The notes under the pieces were generated by a model that saw nothing but the letters and a program-made list of their open reading frames with translations, was not told where the DNA came from and searched no databases. The translations under genes were made by a program, and so were the position numbers. From Allodiplogaster sudhausi (Eukaryota > Nematoda > Chromadorea > Rhabditida > Diplogasteridae), in the NCBI GenBank assembly GCA_945643635.1, contig CALZFC010000029.1:2083501-2147500 (forward strand): a stretch of DNA of 64,000 nt, given 5' to 3'. This document shows, piece after piece, positions 63,426-64,000 of the stretch (positions within the stretch are counted from its first letter, which is position 1; each line of letters begins with the position of its first letter).

Positions 63426-63811
63426 TCAACATGTCACTTTCCTCACTCCACCTACCTTTAATGGGTCTCCTCATTGCCCCCAAAAAGTTTCTGAGACGTC
63501 GTCAAAAGAACAATTGCACTCGGGACGTCGAAAAAGCGTCCTTCTGGAAGGGGTGCGGAATCACTCAAGCGGAAAAGGTTAGGCACGAGGTTGGTCCCAA
63601 TAAGAAATGGTTAGGGCCATGGTGAGCCTCAAAAAGTATGCTCAAATATTCTTGTGTAAAATATTCCACCCAATTAATAATTTTTAAAAGTCTCAAATAA
63701 ATTATGGACATATATTTTAGCTTAATTTTACCAAGAATTGCAAGCAAAGCTGTCAGAAAAAAAAGACGTAAAGAATTGGAAAATTAAAGTATTTTTCAAT
63801 TGAGAAATTAG

Positions 63812-64000
63812 TACCGTATTTTCTCGATTAGTACCCACCCCCCTTTATTAGAACCCCCCCCCCCCCCTCTAATAATACCCCCCTCTGAAAATGCCATTGA
63901 AAAATAGAACCCCTCCCTCTAGTAGAACCCCCCCCCCCCCCCCCCCAATAGTACCCCCCCCCCCAATAGTCCTCCTGGAGGCATGGGGAGCTCTTACCAA
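63812..64000. repeat. Poly-C/GTACCC repeat element cut by the window end
   Basis: Begins accgtattttctcgattagtaccc and continues as degenerate repeats of (a)atagtaccc(c)n. The start resembles terminal sequences of known MITE-like repeats (from memory). The other end is outside the window. Confidence 0.5.

Overview
The window is eukaryotic nuclear DNA and almost certainly from a nematode. Its genes have many small GC-rich exons in AT-rich introns. They include a Thr-rich secreted protein with a C6-like Cys domain, a serpentine chemoreceptor with LNR in place of DRY, and a W(X6)W-amide neuropeptide precursor of the NLP-38/MIP type. I cannot name the species. Coding exons were rebuilt by hand from GT-AG boundaries, reading phase and protein similarity recalled from memory; no search was run.

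Layout: 1.2-4.1 kb (+) C6-like secreted protein, whose introns hold two foldback MITEs. 4.1-16.4 kb is a transposon region. It has four large foldback elements of about 1.4-1.8 kb sharing a GACGCGATTTGCGAGAG-type end, two of them forming a mirror-image pair, and a 5'-truncated non-LTR retrotransposon inserted in one copy of a duplicated segment. 17.4-21.1 kb (+) seven-TM receptor, with a TA-flanked foldback MITE in one intron. 22.0-24.8 kb (+) membrane-anchored papain-family relative that lacks the catalytic Cys and His and carries a frameshifting 25-bp duplication. 25-29 kb diverged repeats, a decayed copy of the receptor TM7 exon and weak exon candidates. 44.7-29.7 kb (-) a 24-exon tyrosyl-tRNA synthetase with two fused catalytic-core repeats; its second intron holds a roughly 150-bp minisatellite and a nearly perfect 3.01-kb tandem duplication. 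45.6-52.0 kb (+) 14-exon Nse4 kleisin of the SMC5/6 complex, head to head with the synthetase about 0.9 kb away. 56.1-53.6 kb (-) MIP/allatostatin-B precursor. 56-64 kb is dominated by (GA)n/(CT)n, with a few unassigned exon-like islands.

The genes do not form a pathway. What links the region is unusual sequence at exon-intron borders. (CT)n tracts lie directly against several 3' splice sites on the sense strand. Minisatellite and hairpin units have captured splice junctions. 5' splice sites are loose beyond GT, with recurrent GTTGG and GTCAG forms.
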